Shown here piece after piece: positions 33,898 to 34,448 of a DNA stretch of 34,448 bases. Origin of the DNA: Verrucomicrobiaceae bacterium (GTDB lineage: Bacteria; Verrucomicrobiota; Verrucomicrobiia; Verrucomicrobiales; Akkermansiaceae); assembly GCA_027485995.1 (NCBI GenBank), contig JAIXPW010000075.1, forward strand, positions 1 to 34,448, written 5' to 3'. The position numbers and the translations under genes were made by a program. A model generated the notes under the pieces. That model saw only the letters and a program-made list of their open reading frames with translations, had not been told where the DNA came from and did not search any database. The stretch's first letter is position 1; every line of letters begins with the position of its first letter.

Positions 33898-34448
33898 ATG
33901 AAACCAATTCAGACCTCTAAGCTCAGCTTGCTGGCACTCGCTTCACTCATGCCTTGCGTGATGCAGGCGGCGCAGATCAACGTCACTGCCACCCAGACCG
34001 TAACGACCACTGCCTTCGGAACCAACGTCAAGGCCATCACGGCCAACACCACCTGGACGAAGGACAACGTCTACATTCTTCGCGACAAGGTGTTCGTCAC
34101 CAACGGCGCTACCCTCACCATCGAGCCGGGCACGAAAATCTATTCGACCCTCAAGCTCAACGGAGCAGGCACCAACGACGACGAGCTTGGTGCGATCGTG
34201 ATCACCCGCGGAGCCAAGATCAATGCCATTGGCACGGCTGATGAGCCCATCATCATGACCACCAGCGATGAGCTTGAGGCTGAGACCCAAACCGACATTG
34301 ACGGCGACACACTCATTGCCGATGCCCCCACTGTCACGACCGCCGGTCGCTGGGGTGGCCTTGTCATCCTTGGAAACGCCCCGATCGCCAACTACTCCGG
34401 TGCCACCAACATCGGTGAGGACCGCATCGAAGGCTTCCAGCCTGCCGC
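33898..34448 (+). CDS. secreted protein, beta-helix-like, incomplete at the window end
   Basis: The frame is open from the ATG at 33898 to the end of the window, giving 183 complete codons. A signal peptide is clear (LSLLALASLMPCVMQAAQ). The mature part begins with INVTATQTVTTTAFG and continues with TKDNVYILRDKVFVTNGATL, TIEPGTKIYSTL, GAIVITRGAKINAIGTADE and AGRWGGLVILGNAPIANY. The pattern of 'opening sentence' plus turns of a right-handed beta-helix is typical of secreted proteins encoded next to TonB receptors in Verrucomicrobiota and Bacteroidota. No catalytic site is seen in this part. It may share the receptor's transcript, since the gap is 131 bp and no strong terminator lies between. 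The C-terminal sorting or anchoring signal is outside the window. Confidence 0.75.
   Translation, partial: MKPIQTSKLSLLALASLMPCVMQAAQINVTATQTVTTTAFGTNVKAITANTTWTKDNVYILRDKVFVTNGATLTIEPGTKIYSTLKLNGAGTNDDELGAIVITRGAKINAIGTADEPIIMTTSDELEAETQTDIDGDTLIADAPTVTTAGRWGGLVILGNAPIANYSGATNIGEDRIEGFQPA

Overview
The window looks like a chromosomal segment of a moderately GC-rich member of the Verrucomicrobiota (Verrucomicrobiae type). The evidence is the combination of a planctomycete-type cytochrome/DUF1549/DUF1553 protein followed by a Tat-exported DUF1501 protein, giant secreted proteins built of autotransporter-associated beta-strand repeats, a verrucomicrobial PEP-CTERM tail, C-terminal domains with a D-x-D-x-D-G loop, a YdjY-domain protein, and a general lack of strong Shine-Dalgarno sites. 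Assignment to a genus is not possible from the sequence alone.

Layout from left to right. 162-968 (-) is a YdjY-domain exported protein and 1300-3582 (-) a GH101/GH129-related glycosidase. 3828-5702, 5814-10679 and 11156-14200 (all -) are three secreted beta-strand-repeat proteins; the first carries an in-frame amber stop at codon 66. 14420-17130 (+) encodes a sensor kinase with a large non-cytoplasmic, apparently discoidin-like domain, overlapping its LuxR/NarL-type response regulator. 17341-22747 (-) holds an ExbD/MotB-like membrane protein, a short zinc-ribbon membrane protein that looks like the front end of a TolQ/ExbB-type channel, the DUF1501 protein and the PSCyt1/DUF1549/DUF1553 protein. 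22922-24721 (-) is a GH99/GH71-like TIM-barrel enzyme. 24930-25391 (-) is the N-terminal stub of an integrase-like protein. 25706-27358 (+) is a GH33 sialidase, 27380-29695 (-) an unrecognised large secreted protein, 30173-33766 (+) a TonB-dependent receptor, and 33898 to the window end (+) the start of a secreted repeat/beta-helix-type protein.

The most striking signal is not a gene. A 28-bp palindrome (13-bp arms, 2-bp centre, arm GTCATGTGACGCA) occurs five times, each time upstream of a minus-strand gene for a secreted protein: two glycosidases and all three beta-strand-repeat proteins. The gene-proximal end of each copy supplies a -35-like ATGACA (ATGACC in one copy), and a -10-like hexamer lies 16-18 nt further on. 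The palindrome core is 7-2-7 (TGACGCA, 2 bp, then its complement), the geometry used by NarL-family regulators. One perfect copy lies between the third repeat protein and the divergent two-component system, whose regulator is of that family. I infer a small regulon in which a sugar- or surface-sensing two-component system controls adhesin-like proteins and glycan-degrading enzymes. The sialidase, the GH129-like and GH99-like enzymes and the TonB receptor together suggest use of sialylated, mucin-type or other host or algal glycans; that is inference.
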